The position numbers and the translations under genes were made by a program. A stretch of DNA of 64,000 bases from Xylocopa sonorina (Eukaryota; Arthropoda; Insecta; Hymenoptera; Apidae): NCBI RefSeq assembly GCF_050948175.1, contig NW_027490098.1:434001-498000 (forward strand), read 5' to 3'. This document shows positions 37,130 to 52,300 of this stretch, piece after piece. Numbering within the stretch: position 1 is the first letter of the stretch; each line of letters opens with the position of its first letter. The notes under the pieces are model-generated. The model was not told the origin of the DNA, ran no database searches, and was given only the letters and a program-made list of their open reading frames with translations.

Positions 37130-37960
37130 TTGCGATATCGCGTTTTAAGAATCATATGTACTCTATTGCTACGATACGTAAACATCTGCAAACGCTATTT
37201 CCTTGCAAGGAAGTGTCGCATTTACATTCATTTGAAGTGTAGACGAGGAATACATAACACTTCGCAAATCATATTATATCTTACCATGAAACATAGAAAT
37301 GAGATCCGATATCGCGTTGTAAGAATCATAAGAACTCAATTGCTACGATACGTAGACATCTGCAAACGCTATTTCCTTGCAGGGAAGTGTCGCATTTACA
37401 TTCATTTGAAGTGTAGACGAGGAATACATGACACCTCGCAAATCATATTATATCTTACCATGAAACGTAGAAATGAGATGCGATATCGCGTTTTAAGAAT
37501 CATAAGAACTCTATTGCTACGATACGTAGACATCTGCAAACGCTATTTCCTTGCAAGGAAGTGTCGCATTTACGTTCATTTGAAGTGTAGACGAGGAATA
37601 CATAACACTTCGCAAATCATATTATATCTTACCATGAAACATAGAAATGAGATCCGATATCGCGTTGTAAGAATCATAAGAACTCAATTGCTACGATACG
37701 TAGACATCTGCAAACGCTATTTCCTTGCAGGGAAGTGTCGCATTTACATTCATTTGAAGTGTAGACGAGGAATACATGACACCTCGCAAATCATATTATA
37801 TCTTACCATGAAACGTAGAAATGAGATGCGATATCGCGTTTTAAGAATCATAAGAACTCTATTGCTACGATACGTAGACATCTGCAAACGCTATTTCCTT
37901 GCAAGGAAGTGTCGCATTTACGTTCATTTGAATCGTAGACGAGGAATGCATAACACTTCG
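37130..37960 (+). repeat. Dimeric higher-order repeat, period 348 bp (second dimer family)
   Basis: The unit with GCGTTGTAAGAATCATAAGAACTCAATTG (near 37314 and 37662) alternates with a unit carrying ATGAAACGTAGAAATGAG (near 37464 and 37808). The dimer composition differs from that at 35541-36300, so it was amplified independently. Confidence 0.78.
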
Positions 37961-40900
37961 CAATGAATATTATATCTTATAATGACACATAGATATGAGA
38001 TGCAATATCTCGTTTTAAGAAGCATTTGAACTCTATTGCATCGATACGTAGACATCTGCAAACGCTATTTCCTTGCAAGGAAGTGTCGCATTTACATCCA
38101 TTTGAAGTGTAGACGAGGAATACATGATACTTCGCAAATCATATTATATCTTACCATGAAACATAGAAATGAGGTGCGATATCGCGTTTTAAGAAGCATT
38201 TGAACTCTATTGCTTCGATACGTAGACATCTGCAAACGCTATTTCCTTGCAAGGAAGTGTCGCATTTACATTCATTTGAAGTGTAGACGAGGAATGTATA
38301 ACACTCCGCAATGAATATTATATATTATCTTGAAACATAGATATGAGATGCGATATCGCGTTTTAAGAATCATATGAACTTTATTGTTACGATACGTAGA
38401 CCTCTGCAAACGCTATTTCCTTGCAAAGAAGTGTTGCATTTACATTCATTTGAAGTGTAGACGAGGAATACATAACACTTCGCAAATCATATTATATCTT
38501 ACCATGAAACATAGAAATGAGTTGCGATATCGCGTTTTAAGAATCATATGAACTCTATTGCTACGATACGTAGACATCTGCAAACGCTATTTCCTTGCAA
38601 GGAAGTGTCGCATTTACATACATTTGAAGTGTAGACGAGGAATACATAGCACTTCGCAAATCATATTATATCTTACCATGAAACATAGACATGAGATCCG
38701 ATATCGCGTTGTAAGAATCATAAGAACTCAATTGCTACGATACGTAGACATCTGCAAACGCTATTTACTTGCAGGGAAGTGTCGCATTTACATTCATTTG
38801 AAGTGTGGACGAGGAATACATGACACTTCGCAAATCATATTATATCTTACCATGAAACATAGAAATGAGATGCGATATCGCGTCTTAAGAAGCATTAGAA
38901 CTCTATTGCTACGATACCTGGACATCTGCAGACGCTATTTCCTAGCAAGGAAGTGTCGCATTTACATTCATTTGATGTGTAGACGACGAATACATAGCAC
39001 TTCGCAAATCATGTTATATCTTACCATGAAACATAGAAATGAGATGCGATATCGCGTTTTAAGAATCATATGAACTCTATTGCTACGATACGTAGACATC
39101 TGCAATCGCTATTTCCTTGCAGGGAAGTGTCGCATTTACTTTCATTTGGATCGCAGACGAGGAATGCATAACACTTCGCAATGAATATTATATCCTACCA
39201 TGAAACATAGAAATGAGATGCGATATCGCGTTTTAAGAATCATAAGAACTCTATTGCTACGATACGTAGACATCTGCAAACGCTATTTCCTTGCAAGGAA
39301 GTGTCGCATTTACATTCATTTGAAGTGTAGACGAGGAATACATGACACTTCGCAAATCATATTATATCTTACCATGAAACGCAGAAATGAGATGCGACAT
39401 CGCGTTTTAAGAATCATAAGAACTCTATTGCTACGATACGTAGACATCTGCAAACGCTATTTCCTTGCAAGGAAGTGTCGCATTTACATTCATTTGAAGT
39501 GTGGACGAGGAATACATGATACTTCACAAACCATATAATATCTTACGATGAAACATAGAAATGAGATGCGATATCGCGTTTTAAGTATCATAAGAAATCT
39601 ATTGCTACGATACGTAGACATCTGCAAACGCTATTTCCTTGCAAGGAAGTGTCGCATTTACATTCATTTGAAGTGTAGACGAGGAATACATAACACTTCG
39701 CAAATCATATTATATCTTACCATGAAACATAGAAATGAGATCCGATATCGCGTTTTAAGAAGCATTAGAACACCATTGCTACGACAGGTAGACATTTGCA
39801 AACGCTATTTCCTTGCAAGGAAGTGTCGCATTTACATTCATTTGAAGTGTAGACGAGGAATACATGACACTTCGCAAATCATATTATATCTTACCATGAA
39901 ACGTAGAAATGAGATGCGATATCGCGTTTTAAGAATCATAAGAACTCTATTGCTACGATACGTAGACATCTGCAAACGCTATTTCCTTTCAAGGAAGTGT
40001 CGCATTTACATTCATTTGAAGTGTAGACGAGGAATACATGACACTTCGCAAATCATATTATATCTTACCATGAAACATTGAAATGAGATGCGATATCGCG
40101 TTTTAAGAATCATAAGAACTCTACTGTTACGATACGTAGACATCTGCAAACGCTATTTCCTTGCAAGGAAGTGTCGCATTTACGTTCATTTGAATCGTAG
40201 ACGAGGAATGCATAACACTTCGCAATGAATATTATATCTTATCATGACACATAGATATGAGATGCAGTATCTCGTTTTAAGAAGCATTTGAACTCTATTG
40301 CTTCGATACGTAGACATCTGCAAACGCTATTTCCTTGCAAGGAAGTGTCGCATTCACATTCATTTGAAGTGTAGACGAGGAATACATAACACTTCGCAAA
40401 TCATATTATATCCTACCATGAATCATAGAAATGAGACGCGATATCGCGTTTTAAGTATCATAAGAAATCTATTGCTACGATACGTAGACATCTGCAAACG
40501 CTATTTCCTTGCAAGGAAGTGTCGCATTTACATTCATTTGAAGTGTAGACGAGGAATACATAACACTTCGCAAATCATATTATATCTTACCATGAAACGA
40601 GGAAATGAGATGCGATATCGCGTTTTAAGAAGCATTAGAACTCTACTGCTACGATAGGTAGACATGTGCAAACGCTGTTTCCTTGCAAGGAAGAGTCACA
40701 TTTACATTCATTTGAAGTGTAGAAGTGGAATACATGACACTTCGCAAATCATATTATATCTTACCATGAAAGATAGAAATGAGACGCGATATCGCGTTTT
40801 AAGAAGCATTAGAAAGCTAATGCTACGATACGAAGACATCTGCAAACGCTATTTCCTAGCGAGGAAGTATCGCATTCACATTCATTTGAAGTGTAGGAGA

Positions 40901-41341
40901 GGAATACATAATACTTCACAAATCATGTTATATCTTACCATGAAACATAGAAATGAGATGCGATATCGCGTTTTAAGAATCATATGAACTCTATTGCTAC
41001 GATACCTAGACATCTGCAAACACTATTTCCTTGCAAGGAAGTGTCGCATTTACATTCATTTGAAGTGTAGACGAGGAATACATAACACTTCGCAAATCAT
41101 ATTATATCCTACCATGAAACATAGAAATGAGACGCGATATCGCGTTTTAAGAAGCATTAGAACTCTATTGCTACTATACGTAGACATCTGCAAACGCTAT
41201 TTCCTTGCAAGGAAGTGTCGCATTTACATTCATTTGAATCGTAGACGAGGAATGCATAACAATTCGCAATGAATATTATATCTTATCATGAAACATAGAT
41301 ATGAGATGCAATATCTCGTTTTAAGAAGCATTTGAACACTA

Positions 41342-43380
41342 TTGCTTCGATACGTAGACATCTGCAAACGCTATTTCCCTGCAAGGAAGTGTCGCATTTA
41401 CATTCATTTGAAGTGTAGACGAGGAATACATGACACTTCGCAAATCATATTATATCTTACCATGAAACAAAGAAATGAGATGCGATATCGCGTTTTAAGA
41501 ATCATTAGAAATCTATTGCTACGATACGTAGACATCAGCAGACGCTATTTCATTGGAAGGAAGTGTCGCATTTACATTCATTTGAATCGTATACGAGGAA
41601 TGCATTACACTTCGCAATGAATATTATATCTTATCATGAAACATAGATATGAGATGCGATATCGCGTTTTATGAAGCATTAGAACTCTATCGCTACGATA
41701 CCTAGACATCTCCAGACACTATTTCCTAGCAAGGAAGTGTCGCATTTACATTCATTTGAAGTGTAGACGAGGAATACATAACACTTCGCAAATCATATTA
41801 TATCTTACCATGAAACATAGAAATGAGATGCGATATCAAGTTTTAAGAATCATAAGAACTCTATTGCTACGATACGTAGACATCTGCAAACGCTATTTCC
41901 TTGCAAGGAAGTGTCGCATTTACACTCATTTGAATCGTATACGAGGAATGCATAACACTTCGCAATGAATATTATATCTTATCATGAAACAAAGATATGA
42001 GATGTAATATCTCGTTTTAAGAAGCATTTGAACTCTATTGCTACGATACCTAGACATCTGCAGACGCTGTTTCCTAGCAAGGAAGTGTCGCATTTACATT
42101 CATTTGAAGTGTAGACGAGGCATACATGACACTTCGCAAATCATATTATATCTTACCATGAAACATAGAAATGAAATGCGATATCGCGTTTTAAGAAGCA
42201 TTAGAACTCTATTGCTACGATGGGTAGACATCTGCAAACGCTATTTCCTTGCAAAGAAGTGTCGCATTTACATTCATATGAAGTGTAGACGAGGAATACA
42301 TAACACTCCGCAAATCATATTATATCTTACCATGAAACATAGAAATGAGATGCGATATCGCGTTTTAAGAAGCATTAGAACTCTATTGCTACGATAGGTA
42401 GACATCTGCAAACGCTATTTCCACACAAGGAAGTGTCGCATTTACATTCATTTGAAGTGTAGAGGAGGAATACATGACACTTCGCAAATCAAATTATATC
42501 TTACCATGAAACGTTGAAATGAGATACAATATAGCGTTCTAAGAATCATAAGAACTCTATTGTTACGATACGTAGACATCTGCAAACGCTATTTCCTTGC
42601 AAGGAAGTGTCGCATTTACATTCATTTGAATCGTAGACGAGGAATGCATAACACTTCGCAATCAATACTATATCTTATCATGATACATAGATACGAGATG
42701 CAATATCTCGTTTTAAGGAGCATTTGAACTCTATTGCTTCGATACCTAGACATCTGCAGACGCTGTTTCCTAGCAAGGAAGTGTCGCATTTACATTCATT
42801 TGAAGTGTAGACGAGGAATACATGACACTTCGCAAATCATATTATATCTTACCATGAAACATAGAAATGAGATGCGATATCGCGTTTTAAGAATCATAAG
42901 AACTCTATTGCTACTATACGTAGACATCTGCAAACGCTATTTCCTTGCAAGGAAGTGTCGCATTTACATTCATTTGAATCGTAGACGAGGAATGCATAAC
43001 AATTCGCAACGAATATTATATCTTATCATGAAACATAGATATGAGATGCAATATCTCGTTTTAAGAAGCATTTGAACTCTATTGCTTCGATACGTAGACA
43101 TCTGCAAACGCTATTTCCCTGCAAGGAAGTGTCGCATTTACATTCATTTGAAGTGTAGACGAGGAATACATGACACTTCGCAAATCATATTATATCTTAC
43201 CATGAAACAAAGAAATGAGGTGCGATATCGCGTTTTAAGAATCATTAGAAATCTATTGCTACGATACGTAGACATCAGCAGACGCTATTTCATTGGAAGG
43301 AAGTGTCGCATATACATTCATTTGAATCGTATACGAGGAATGCATAACACTTCGCAATGAATATTATATCTTATCATGAA
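41342..43380 (+). repeat. Local duplications in the right arm (offsets 1740 and 696 bp)
   Basis: The segment 41342-41620 recurs at 43082-43360 (offset 1740 bp, ten monomers), with private variants TTTCCCTGCAAGG, ATGAAACAAAGAAATGAG and TTTCATTGGAAGG. The segment starting 42038 recurs at 42734 (offset 696 bp, four monomers), with CAGACGCTGTTTCCTAGC. Confidence 0.78.
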
Positions 43381-45579
43381 ACATAGATATGAAATGCAAT
43401 ATCTCGTTTTAAGAAGCATTTGAACTCTATTGCTACGATACCTAGACATCTGCAAACACTATTTCCTTGCAAGGAAGTGTTGCATTTACATTCATTTGAA
43501 TCGTAGACGAGGAATGCATAACACTTCGCAATGAATATTATATCTTATCATGAAACATAGATATGAGATGCAATATCTCGTTTTAAGAAGCATTTGAACT
43601 CTATTGCTACGATACCTAGACATCTGGAGACGCTATTTCCTTGCAAGGAAGTGTCGCATTTACATTCATTTGAAGTGTAGACGAGGAATATATGACACTT
43701 CGCAAATCATATTATATCTTTCCATGAAACATAGAAATGAGATGCAATATCTCGTTTTAAGAAGCATTTGAACTCTACTGCTACGATACCTAGACATCTG
43801 CAGATGCTATTTCCTAGCAAGGAAGTGTCGCATTTACATTCACTTGAAGTTTAGACGAGGAATACATGACACTTCGCAAATCATATTATATCTTACCATG
43901 AACCATAGAAATGAGATGCAATATCTCGTTTTAAGAAGCATTTAAACTCTACTGTTACGATACCTAGACATCTGTAGACGCTATTTCCTAGCATGGAAGT
44001 GTCGCATTTACATTCATTTGAAGTGTAGACGAGGAATACAAAACACTTCGCAAATCATATTATATCTTACCATGAAACATTGAAATGAGATGCGATATCG
44101 CGTTTTAGGAAGCATTAGAACTCTATTGCTACGATACCTAGATATCCGCAAACGCTATTTCCTTGCAAGGAAGTGTCGCATTTACATTCATTTGAATCGT
44201 AGACGAGGAATGCATAACACTTCGCAATGTATATTGTATCTTATCATGAAACATAGATATGAGATGCAATAACTCGTTTTAAGAAGCATTTGAACTCTAT
44301 TGCTACGATACCTAGACATCTGCAGACGCTATTTCCTACCAAGGAAGTGTCGCATTTACATTCACTTGAAGTGTAGACGAGGAATACATGACACTTCGCA
44401 AATCACATTATATCTTACCATGAAACATAGAAATGAGATGCAATATCTCGTTTTAAGAAGCATTTGAACTCTACTGCTACGATACCTAGACATCTGCAGA
44501 CGCTATTTCCTAGCATGGAAGTGTCGCATTTACATTCATTTGAAGTGTAGACGAGGAATATATGACACTTCGCAAATCATATTATATCTTACCATGAAAC
44601 ATAGAAATGGGATGCGATATCGCGTTTTAAGGAGCATTAGAACACTATTGCTACGATAGGTAGACATTTGCAAACGCTATTTCCTTGCATGGAAGTGTCG
44701 TATTTACATTCTTTTGATGTGTATACGAGGAATACATAACACTTCGCAAATCATATTATATCTTACCATGAAACATAGAAATGAGATTCGATATCGCGTT
44801 TTAAGAAGCATTAGAACTCTATTGCTACGATACGTAGACATCTGCAAACGCTATTTCCTTGCTAGGAAGTGTCGCATTTTCATTCATTTGAAGTGTAGAC
44901 GAGGAATGCATAACACTTCGCCAATCATGTTATATCTTACCATAAAACATAGAAATGAGATGCGATATCGCGTTTTAAGAATCATATGAACTCTATTGCT
45001 ACGATACGTAGACATCTGCAATCGCTATTTCCTTGCAAGGAAGTGTCGCATTTACTTTCATTTGAATCGTAGACGAGGAATACATATCACTTCGCAAATC
45101 ATATTATATCTTACCATGAAACATAGAAATGAGATGCGATATCGCGTTTTAAGAAGCATTAGAACACTATTGCTACGATACCTAGACATCTGCAAACGCT
45201 ATTTCCTTGCAAGGAAGTGTCGCATTTACATTCATTTGAAGTGTAGACGAGGAATACATAACACTTTGCAAATCATATTATATCTTACGATGAAACATAG
45301 AAATGAGATGCGATATCGCGTTTTAAGAATCATAAGAACTCTATTGCTACGATACGTAGACATCTGCAAACGCTCTTTCCTTGCAAGGAAGTGTCGCATT
45401 AACATTCATATGAAGTGTAGACGAGGAATACATAACACTTCGCAAATAATATTATATCTTACCATGAAACACAGAAATGAGATTCGATATCGCGTTTTAA
45501 GAAGCATTAGAACTCTATTGCTACGATACGTAGACATCTGCAAACGCTAATTCCTTGCAAGGAAGTGTCGCATTTACAT

Positions 45580-45625
45580 TCTTCTGAAGAGAATACGAGG
45601 TATACATAACACTTTACAATGAATA
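45580..45625 (+). repeat. Divergent monomer segment TTCTTCTGAAGAGAATACG
   Basis: Here the usual TTCATTTGAAGTGTAGACGAGG is replaced by TTCTTCTGAAGAGAATACGAGG, followed by TATACAT and ACTTTACAATGAAT. The same variant recurs on the right arm (for example near 46450, 50626, 52365, 53235, 54455 and 57060). Its reverse complement occurs on the left arm near 19068, 22195 and 26370. It is an old monomer class shared by both arms. Confidence 0.75.
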
Positions 45626-45959
45626 TTATATCCTATCATGCGACATAGAAATGAGATGCGATTACGCGTTTTAAGAATCATAAGAACTCTATTGCAACGA
45701 TACGTAGACATCTGCAAACGCTATTTCCAAGCAAGGAAGTGTCGCATTTACATTCATTTGAAGTGTAGACGAGGAATACATAGCACTTCGCAATGAATAT
45801 CACATCTTGTCATGAAACATGGAAATGAGATGCGATATCGCGTTTTAAGAAGCATTAGAACTCTATTGCTACGATAGGTAGACATCTGCAAACGCTATTT
45901 CCTAGCAAGGAAGTGTCGCATTTACATTCATTTGAAGTGTAGAAGAGGAATACATAACA

Positions 45960-46960
45960 CTTTGCAAATCATATTATATCTTACCATGAAACATAGAACT
46001 GAGATGCGATATCGCGTTTTAAGTAGCATTAGAACTCTATTGCTACGATACCTAGACATCTGCAAACGCTATTTCCTTGCAAGGAAGTGTCGCATTTACA
46101 TTCATTTGAATCGTAGACGAGGAATGCATAACACTTCGCAATGAATATTAAATCTTACTATGAAACATAGAAATGAGATGCGATATCGCGTTTTAAGAAT
46201 CATATGAACTCTATTGCTACGATACGTAGACATCTGCAATCGCTATTTCCTTGCAAGGAAGTGTCGCATTTACTTTCATTTGAATCGCAGACGAGGAATG
46301 CATAACACTTCGCAATGAATATTATATCTTATCATGAAACATAGATATGAGATGCAATATCTCGTTTTAAGAAGCATTTGAACTCTATTGCTTCGATTCG
46401 TAGACATCTGCAAACGCTATTTCCATGTAAGGAAGTGTCGCATTTACATTCTTCTGAAGAGAATACGAGGTATACATATCACTTTACAATGAATATTATA
46501 TCCTACCATGCAACATAGAAATGAGATGCGATATCGCGTTTTAAGAAGCGTTAGAACTCTATCGCTACGATACCTAGACATCTGCAGACACTATTTCCTA
46601 GCAAGGAAGTGTCGCATTTACATTCATTTGAAGTGTAGACGAGGAATACATAACACTTCGCAAATCATATTATATCTTACCATGAAACATTGAAATGAGA
46701 TGCGATATCGCGTTTTAGGAAGCATTAGAACTCTATTGCTACGATACCTAGACATCTGCAAACGCTATTTCCTTGCAAGGAAGTGTCGCATTTACATTCA
46801 TTTGAATCGTAGACGAGGAATGCATAACACTTCGCAATGTATATTGTATCTTATCATGAAACATAGATATGAGATGCAATATCTCGTTTTAAGAAGCATT
46901 TGAACTCTATTGCTACGATACCTAGACATCTGCAGATGCTATTTCCTAGCAAGGAAGTGT
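45960..46960 (+). repeat. Right-arm duplication, first copy (24-monomer offset)
   Basis: Matches 50136-51136 at a constant offset of 4176 bp (24 x 174). Markers are ATGAATATTAAATCTTACTATG at 46141 and 50317 and ATGCAACATAGAAATGAG at 46508 and 50684. Part of it also recurs near 48890-49330 (offset 2958 bp, 17 monomers). Confidence 0.8.
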
Positions 46961-49339
46961 CGCATTTACATTCTTTTGATGTGTATACGAGGAATACATA
47001 ACACTTCGCAAATCATATTATATCCTACCATGAAACATAGAAATGAGATTCGATATCGCGTTTTAAGAGGCATTAGAACTCTATTGCTACGATACGTAGA
47101 CATCCGCAATCGCCATTTCCTTGCAAGGAAGTGTCGCATTTTCATTCATTTGAAGTGTAGACGAGGAATGCATAACACTTCGCAAATCATGTTATATCTT
47201 ACCATGAAACATAGAAATGAGATTCGATATCGCGTTTTAAGAAGCATTAGAACTCTATTGCTACGATACGTAGACATCTGCAAACGCTATTTCCTTGCTA
47301 GGAAGTGTCGCATTTTCATTCATTTGAAGTGTAGACGAGGAATGCATAACACTTCGCCAATCATGTTATATCTTACCATGAAACATAGAAATGAGATGCG
47401 ATATCGCGTTTTAAGAAGCATTAGAACACTATTGCTACGATACCTAGACATCTGCAAACGCTATTTCCTTGCAAGGAAGTGTCGCGTTTACATTCATTTG
47501 AAGTGTAGACGAGGAATACATAACACTTTGCAAATCATATTATATCTTACGATGAAACATAGAAATGAGATGCGATATCGCGTTTTAAGAATCATAAGAA
47601 CTCTATTGCAACGATACGTAGACATCTGCAAACGCTATTTCCAAGCAAGGAAGTGTCGCATTTACATTCATTTGAAGTGTAGACGAGGAATACATAGCAC
47701 TTCGCAATGAATATTACATCTTATCATGAAACATAGAAGTGAGATGCGATATCACGTTCTAAGAAGCATTAGAACCCCATCCCTACGATACGTAGACATC
47801 TGCAAACGCTATTTCCTAGCAAGGATGTGTCGCATTTACATTCATTTGATGTGTAGACGAGGACTACATAACAATTCGCAAATCATATTCTATCTTACCA
47901 TGAAACATAGAAATGAGATGCGATATCGCGTTTAAAGAAGCATTTGAACTCCATTGCTTCGATACGTGGACATTTGCAAACGCTACTTCCTAGCAAGGAA
48001 GTGTCGCATTTACATCCATTTGAATCGTAGATGAGGAATGCGTAACACTTCGCAATGAATATTATATCTTACCATGAAACATAGATATGAGATGCAATAT
48101 CTCGTTTTAAGAAGAATTTGAACTCTATTGCTTCGATACGTAGACATCTGCAAACGCTATTTCCTTGCAAGGAAGTATTGCATTTACATTCATTTGAAGT
48201 GTAGACGAGGACTACATAACACTTCGCAATGAATATTACATCTTATCATGAAACATAGAAATGGGATGCGATATCACGTTTTAAGAAGCACTAGAACTCC
48301 ATCCCTACGATACGTAGACATCTGCAAACGCTATTTCCTAGCAAGGAAGTGTCGCATTCACATTCATTTGAAGTGTAGACGTGGACTACATAACACTTCG
48401 CAATGAATAGAACATGTTATCATGTAACATAGAAATGAGATGCGATATCACGTTCTAAGAAGCACTAAAACTCCATCCCTACGATACGTAGACATCTGCG
48501 AACGCTATTTCCTAGCAAGGAAGTGTCGCATTCACATTCATTTGAAGTGTAGACGTGTACTACATAACACTTCGTAAATCATATCATATCTTACCATGAA
48601 ACATAGAAATGAGATGCGATATCGCGTTTTAAGAAGCATTAGATCTCTATTGCTACGATACGTTGACATCTGCAAACGCTATTTCCTAGCAAGGAAGTGT
48701 CGCATTTACATTCATTTGAAGTGTAGACGAGAAATACATAACACTTCGCAATGAATATCACATCTTGTCATGAAACATGGAAATGTGATGCGATATCGCG
48801 TTTTAAGAAGCATTAGAACTCTATTGCTACGATAGGTAGACATCTGCAAACGCTATTTCCTAGCAAGGAAGTGTCGCATTTACATTCATTTGAAGTGTAG
48901 AAGAGGAATACATAACACTTTGCAAATCATATTATATCTTACCATGAAACATAGAACTGAGATGCGATATCGCGTTTTAAGAAGCATTAGAACTCTATTG
49001 CTACGATACCTAGACATCTGCAAACGCTATTTCCTTGCAAGGAAGTGTCGCATTTACATTCATTTGAATCGTAGACGAGGAATGCATAACACTTCGCAAT
49101 GAATATTAAATCTTACTATGAAACATAGAAATGAGATGCGACATCGCGTTTTAAGAATCATATGAACTCTATTGCTACGATACGTAGACATCTGCAATCG
49201 CTATTTCCTTGCAAGGAAGTGTCGCATTTACTTTCATTTGAATCGCAGACGAGGAATGCATAACACTTCGCAATGAATATTATATCTTATCATGAAACAT
49301 AGATATGAGATGCAATATCTCGTTTTAAGAAGCATTTGA

Positions 49340-52300
49340 ACTCTATTGCTACGATACCTAGACATCTGCAGATGCTATTTCCTAGCAAGGAAGTGTCGCA
49401 TTTACATTCACTTGAAGTGTAGACGAGGAATACATGACACTACGCAAATCATATTATATCTTACCATGAAACATGGAAATGAGATGCGATATCGCGTTTT
49501 AAGAAGCATTAGAACTCTACTGCTACGATAGGTAGACATCTGCAAACGCTGTTTCCTTGCAAGGAAGAGTCACATTTACATTCATATGAAGTGTAGACGA
49601 GGAATACATAACACTTCGCAAATAATATTATATCTTACCATGAAACATAGAAATGAGATTCGATATCGCGTTTTAAGAAGCATTAGAACTCTATTGCTAT
49701 GATACGTAGACATCTGCAAACGCTATTTCCTTGCTAGGAAGTGTCGCATTTTCATTCATTTGAAGTGTTGACGAGGAATACATAACACTTCGCAAATCAT
49801 GTTATATCTTACCATGAAACATAGAAATGAGATGCGATATCGCGTTTTAAGAATCATATGAACTCTATTGCTACGATACCTAGACATCTGCAAAAGCTCT
49901 TTCCTTGCAAGGAAGTGTCGCATTAACATTCATATGAAGTGTAGACGAGGAATACATAACACTTCGCAAATAATATTATATCTTACCATGAAACATACAA
50001 ATGAGATGCGATATCGCGTTTTAGGAAGCATTAGAACTCTATTGCTACGATACCTAGACATCTACAAACGCTATTTCCTTGCAAGGAAGTGTCGCATTTA
50101 CATTCATTTGAAGTGTAGACGAGGAATACATAACACTTTGCAAATCATATTATATCTTACCATGAAACATAGAACTGAGATGCGATATCGCGTTTTAAGA
50201 AGCATTAGAACTCTATTGCTACGATACCTAGACATCTGCAAACGCTATTTCCTTGCAAGGAAGTGTCGCATTTACATTCATTTGAATCGTAGACGAGGAA
50301 TGCATAACACTTCGCAATGAATATTAAATCTTACTATGAAACATAGAAATGAGATGCGATATCGCGTTTTAAGAATCATATGAACTCTTTTGCTACGATA
50401 CGTAGACATCTGCAATCGCTATTTCCTTGCAAGGAAGTGTCGCATTTACTTTCATTTGAATCGCAGACGAGGAATGCATAACACTTCGCAATGAATATTA
50501 TATCTTATCATGAAACATAGATATGAGATGCAATATCTCGTTTTAAGAAGCATTTGAACTCTATTGCTTCGATTCGTAGACATCTGCAAACGCTATTTCC
50601 ATGCAAGGAAGTATCGCATTTACATTCTTCTGAAGAGAATACGAGGTATACATATCACTTTACAATGAATATTATATCCTATCATGCAACATAGAAATGA
50701 GATGCGATATCGCGTTTTAAGAAGCGTTAGAACTCTATCGCTACGATACCTAGACATCTGCAGACACTATTTCCTAGCAAGGAAGTGTCGCATTTACATT
50801 CATTTGAAGTGTAGACGAGGAATACATAACACTTCGCAAATCATATTATATCTTACCATGAAACATTGAAATGAGATGCGATATCGCGTTTTAGGAAGCA
50901 TTAGAACTCTATTGCTACGATACCTAGACATCTGCAAACGCTATTTCCTTGCAAGGAAGTGTCGCATTTACATTCATTTGAATCGTAGACGAGGAATGCA
51001 TAACACTTCGCAATGTATATTGTATCTTATCATGAAACATAGATATGAGGTGCAATATCTCGTTTTAAGAAGCATTTGAACTCTATTGCTACGATACCTA
51101 GACATCTGCAGATGCTATTTCCTAGCAAGGAAGTGTCGCATTTACATTCACTTGAAGTGTAGACGAGGAATACATGACACTACGCAAATCATATTATATC
51201 TTACCATGAAACATGGAAATGAGATGCGATATCGCGTTTTAAGAAGCATTAGAACTCTACTGCTACGATAGGTAGACATCTGCAAACGCTGTTTCCTTGC
51301 AAGGAAGAGTCACATTTACATTCATATGAAGTGTAGACGAGGAATACATAACACTTCGCAAATAATATTATATCTTACCATGAAACACAGAAATGAGATT
51401 CGATATCGCGTTTTAAGAAGCATTAGAACTCTATTGCTATGATACGTAGACATCTGCAAACGCTATTTCCTTGCTAGGAAGTGTCGCATTTTCATTCATT
51501 TGAAGTGTTGACGAGGAATACATAACACTTCGCAAATCATGTTATATCTTACCATGAAACATAGAAATGAGATGCGATATCGCGTTTAAGAATCATATGA
51601 ACTCTATTGCTACGATACCTAGACATCTGCAAAAGCTCTTTCCTTGCAAGGAAGTGTCGCATTAACATTCATATGAAGTGTAGACGAGGAATACATAACA
51701 CTTCGCAAATAATATTATATCTTACCATGAAACATACAAATGAGATGCGATATCGCGTTTTAGGAAGCATTAGAACTCTATTGCTACGATACCTAGACAT
51801 CTGCAAACGCTATTTCCTTGCAAGGAAGTGTCGCATTTACATTCATTTGAAGTGTAGACGAGGAATACATAACACTTTGCAAATCATATTATATCTTACC
51901 ATGAAACATAGAACTGAGATGCGATATCGCGTTTTAAGAAGCATTAGAACTCTATTGCTACGATACCTAGACATCTGCAAACGCTATTTCCTTGCAAGGC
52001 AGTGTCGCATTTACATTCATTTGAAGTGTAGACGAGGAATACATAACACTTTGCAAATCATATTATATCTTACCATGAAACATAGAACTGAGATGCGATA
52101 TCGCGTTTTAAGAAGCATTAGAACTCTATTGCTACGATACCTAGACATCTGCAAACGCTATTTCCTTGCAAGGAAGTGTCGCATTTACATTCATTTGAAT
52201 CGTAGACGAGGAATGCATAACACTTCGCAATGAATATTATATCTTATCATGAAACATAGATATGAGATGCAATATCTCGTTTTAAGAAGCATTTGAACTC

